DNA of 22,425 bases from an uncultured Acetatifactor sp. (GTDB lineage Bacteria; Bacillota; Clostridia; Lachnospirales; Lachnospiraceae), in assembly GCA_904501885.1 (NCBI GenBank), contig CAJGCP010000036.1, positions 1-22,425 of the forward strand, in the 5' to 3' direction. A model generated the notes under the pieces. That model did no database searches, was not told the DNA's origin, and saw only the letters and a list, made by a program, of their open reading frames with translations. Below are positions 21,462 to 22,425 of the stretch, piece by piece (within the stretch, counting starts at the first letter, position 1; each line of letters begins with the position of its first letter). Position numbers and translations under genes: made by a program.

Positions 21462-22169
21462 ATGGTCAAGAATTATCAAATCAAAGAGCCGTTTTTTGAG
21501 TATGGCCCAAAATGTTATATGTACGGTGACGTGCTTTTGGATATTGCCAAAGGCTTGGATGAACTTTCTGAAAAATATGATGTAGATGTGGTTTTGGATG
21601 TGCCCGATACTGAAATCTACAACATCGCACATAATACCAAAAGAATCCATGTATATTCCCAGCATATGGATAGTTTGGCCGTGGGCAAGGGCATGGGCAG
21701 AACCTTGCCGGAGGCTGTGAAGGCAGCAGGTGCCGTGGGTGTTATGTTGAATCATGCAGAGCATAAGCTTACCATGGAGGAATTAGAGGAAGCCATCAAA
21801 CGCGCCGATGAAGTGGGACTGGCTACCATGGTTTGTGCGGATAGCATCGAGGAAGTACAGCAAATTGCTAAACTTGGACCCAATATTTTGGTGGCAGAAC
21901 CCACAGAACTGATTGGTACCGGCAAGCCCGCTGACAAAGAATACGTGGATGCAGTAATCAAGTGTATCCGTGAGATTAATCCTGACATTAAGCCCTTCCC
22001 TTCCGCCGGCATCAGCAAGGGTGAGGACTGCTACAATATCATCAAGGCAGGTTCTTCTGCTTCCGGTTGTTCCAGTGCCATCGCAAAGGCAGAAAATCCT
22101 TTGGCATTGGCGGAGGAAATGATTGCGGCAGTAAGAAAAGCTTGGGATGAATTACATAAGGCGGAGTAA
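21462..22169 (+). CDS. Archaeal-type triosephosphate-isomerase homologue
   Basis: A 235-residue TIM-barrel protein that resembles the short archaeal TpiA (about 225 residues) rather than the bacterial form (about 250). It shows 'KEPFFEYGPKCY' (8-19), 'VYSQHMDSLAVGKG' (64-77), 'LPEAVKAAGAVGVMLNHAEH' (82-101), 'TMVCADS', 'AEPTELIGTG' (145-154) and the phosphate loop 'SAGISKGEDC'. Candidate catalytic residues are Lys17, His98 and Glu146. The Asn two residues before the Lys in archaeal TIM is Gly15. Probably an aldose-ketose isomerase for another short phosphorylated sugar. The ATG at 21462 follows AAAGGAAA. Four bases separate it from the SIS gene, so the two are cotranscribed. Confidence 0.8.
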   Translation: MVKNYQIKEPFFEYGPKCYMYGDVLLDIAKGLDELSEKYDVDVVLDVPDTEIYNIAHNTKRIHVYSQHMDSLAVGKGMGRTLPEAVKAAGAVGVMLNHAEHKLTMEELEEAIKRADEVGLATMVCADSIEEVQQIAKLGPNILVAEPTELIGTGKPADKEYVDAVIKCIREINPDIKPFPSAGISKGEDCYNIIKAGSSASGCSSAIAKAENPLALAEEMIAAVRKAWDELHKAE

Positions 22170-22173
22170 GCAG

Positions 22174-22425
22174 ATGAAAGAAGAAACCATAAAAAGAGTA
22201 AAAGATGTCTTTACCATAGAGTCAGAGTGTATTCGCGAGATGGAAAACCATTTTGACGAAGAAGCCTTTGACAAGGCAGTGGAACTTCTCAAAAATGCCC
22301 CCCGCATCGGCGCCACCGGTTGCGGACATTCGGGAATTATCTGTCAGCATTTTGCTCATTTGATGTGCTGTATCGAATTGTCGGCAAAATTTATTTCCCC
22401 GGCGGAGGCGGTACATGGCGGAACG
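22174..22425 (+). CDS. SIS-domain sugar-phosphate isomerase, KpsF/GutQ type (5' part)
   Basis: The frame opens with ATG at 22174, 4 bases after the previous stop with GGCGGAG as SD, and runs off the window end (84 codons seen). An N-terminal helix ('FTIESECIREMENHFD', 13-28) leads into the SIS phosphosugar-binding motif 'RIGATGCGHSGIICQHFAHL'. 'FISPAEAVHGGT' follows, the PGEAxHGD region of arabinose-5-phosphate isomerases. Such enzymes interconvert ketose and aldose 5- or 6-phosphates. Pairing with the TIM-like gene suggests two consecutive isomerisations or two entry points into one pathway. Exact substrate unknown, and the C-terminal (CBS or other) domains are not visible. Confidence 0.85.
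   Translation, partial: MKEETIKRVKDVFTIESECIREMENHFDEEAFDKAVELLKNAPRIGATGCGHSGIICQHFAHLMCCIELSAKFISPAEAVHGGT

Overview
The window looks like chromosome of an anaerobic, spore-forming Firmicute of the Clostridia, most likely a gut-type Lachnospiraceae member. This is inferred from four things: a SipL-like spore-coat morphogenesis protein (SPOCS/DUF3794 repeats plus LysM), the PyrK/PyrD type 1B dihydroorotate dehydrogenase, strong AGGAGG-type Shine-Dalgarno sites with several TTG/GTG starts, and many glycan and sugar genes. I saw no tRNA, rRNA, CRISPR array, insertion sequence or phage gene.

Layout. (1) 1-1033: the 3' end of an exported protein with near-identical cohesin-like modules joined by a Pro/Thr linker. 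(2) 1157-3223 (-): a GH92-type alpha-mannosidase without a signal peptide. (3) 3407-3859: a PrcB-like lipoprotein. (4) 3987-7055: pyrC-pyrK-pyrD for pyrimidine synthesis. (5) 7171-8727: a SipL-like protein whose ribosome binding site lies inside a 19-bp terminator-like hairpin. (6) 8724-11920 (-): two sets of housekeeping genes. One set is a small membrane protein, murI and a DUF1934 protein. The other is ispE and a GntR/FCD regulator, behind a good promoter overlaid with three copies of the palindrome TTGTATACAA. (7) 12130-17069 (-): a four-gene operon of an FGGY sugar kinase, a NagA-like deacetylase, a cytosolic neutral-ceramidase-like amidase and an unusual NagB-like isomerase. (8) 17237-19155 (-): two tandem paralogous AraC regulators. 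(9) 19293-22425 (+): a Gfo/Idh/MocA oxidoreductase, a DeoR/GlpR regulator, an archaeal-type triosephosphate-isomerase homologue and the start of a KpsF/GutQ-type SIS isomerase.

How the genes may work together. Regions 7-9 read as one accessory locus for a phosphorylated sugar, probably an N-acyl amino sugar or a related polyol or sugar acid. The kinase would trap it, the two amidohydrolase-like enzymes would remove acyl groups, and the NagB-like, TIM-like and SIS isomerases would feed it to central metabolism. AraC and DeoR proteins would control the locus, with a CcpA (cre) site in the divergent promoter region. No transporter lies in the window and the substrate cannot be read from sequence. 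This region is the best candidate for an undescribed pathway. The most striking regulatory features are the SD-burying hairpin at 7123-7170 and the triple operator at 11950-11985.
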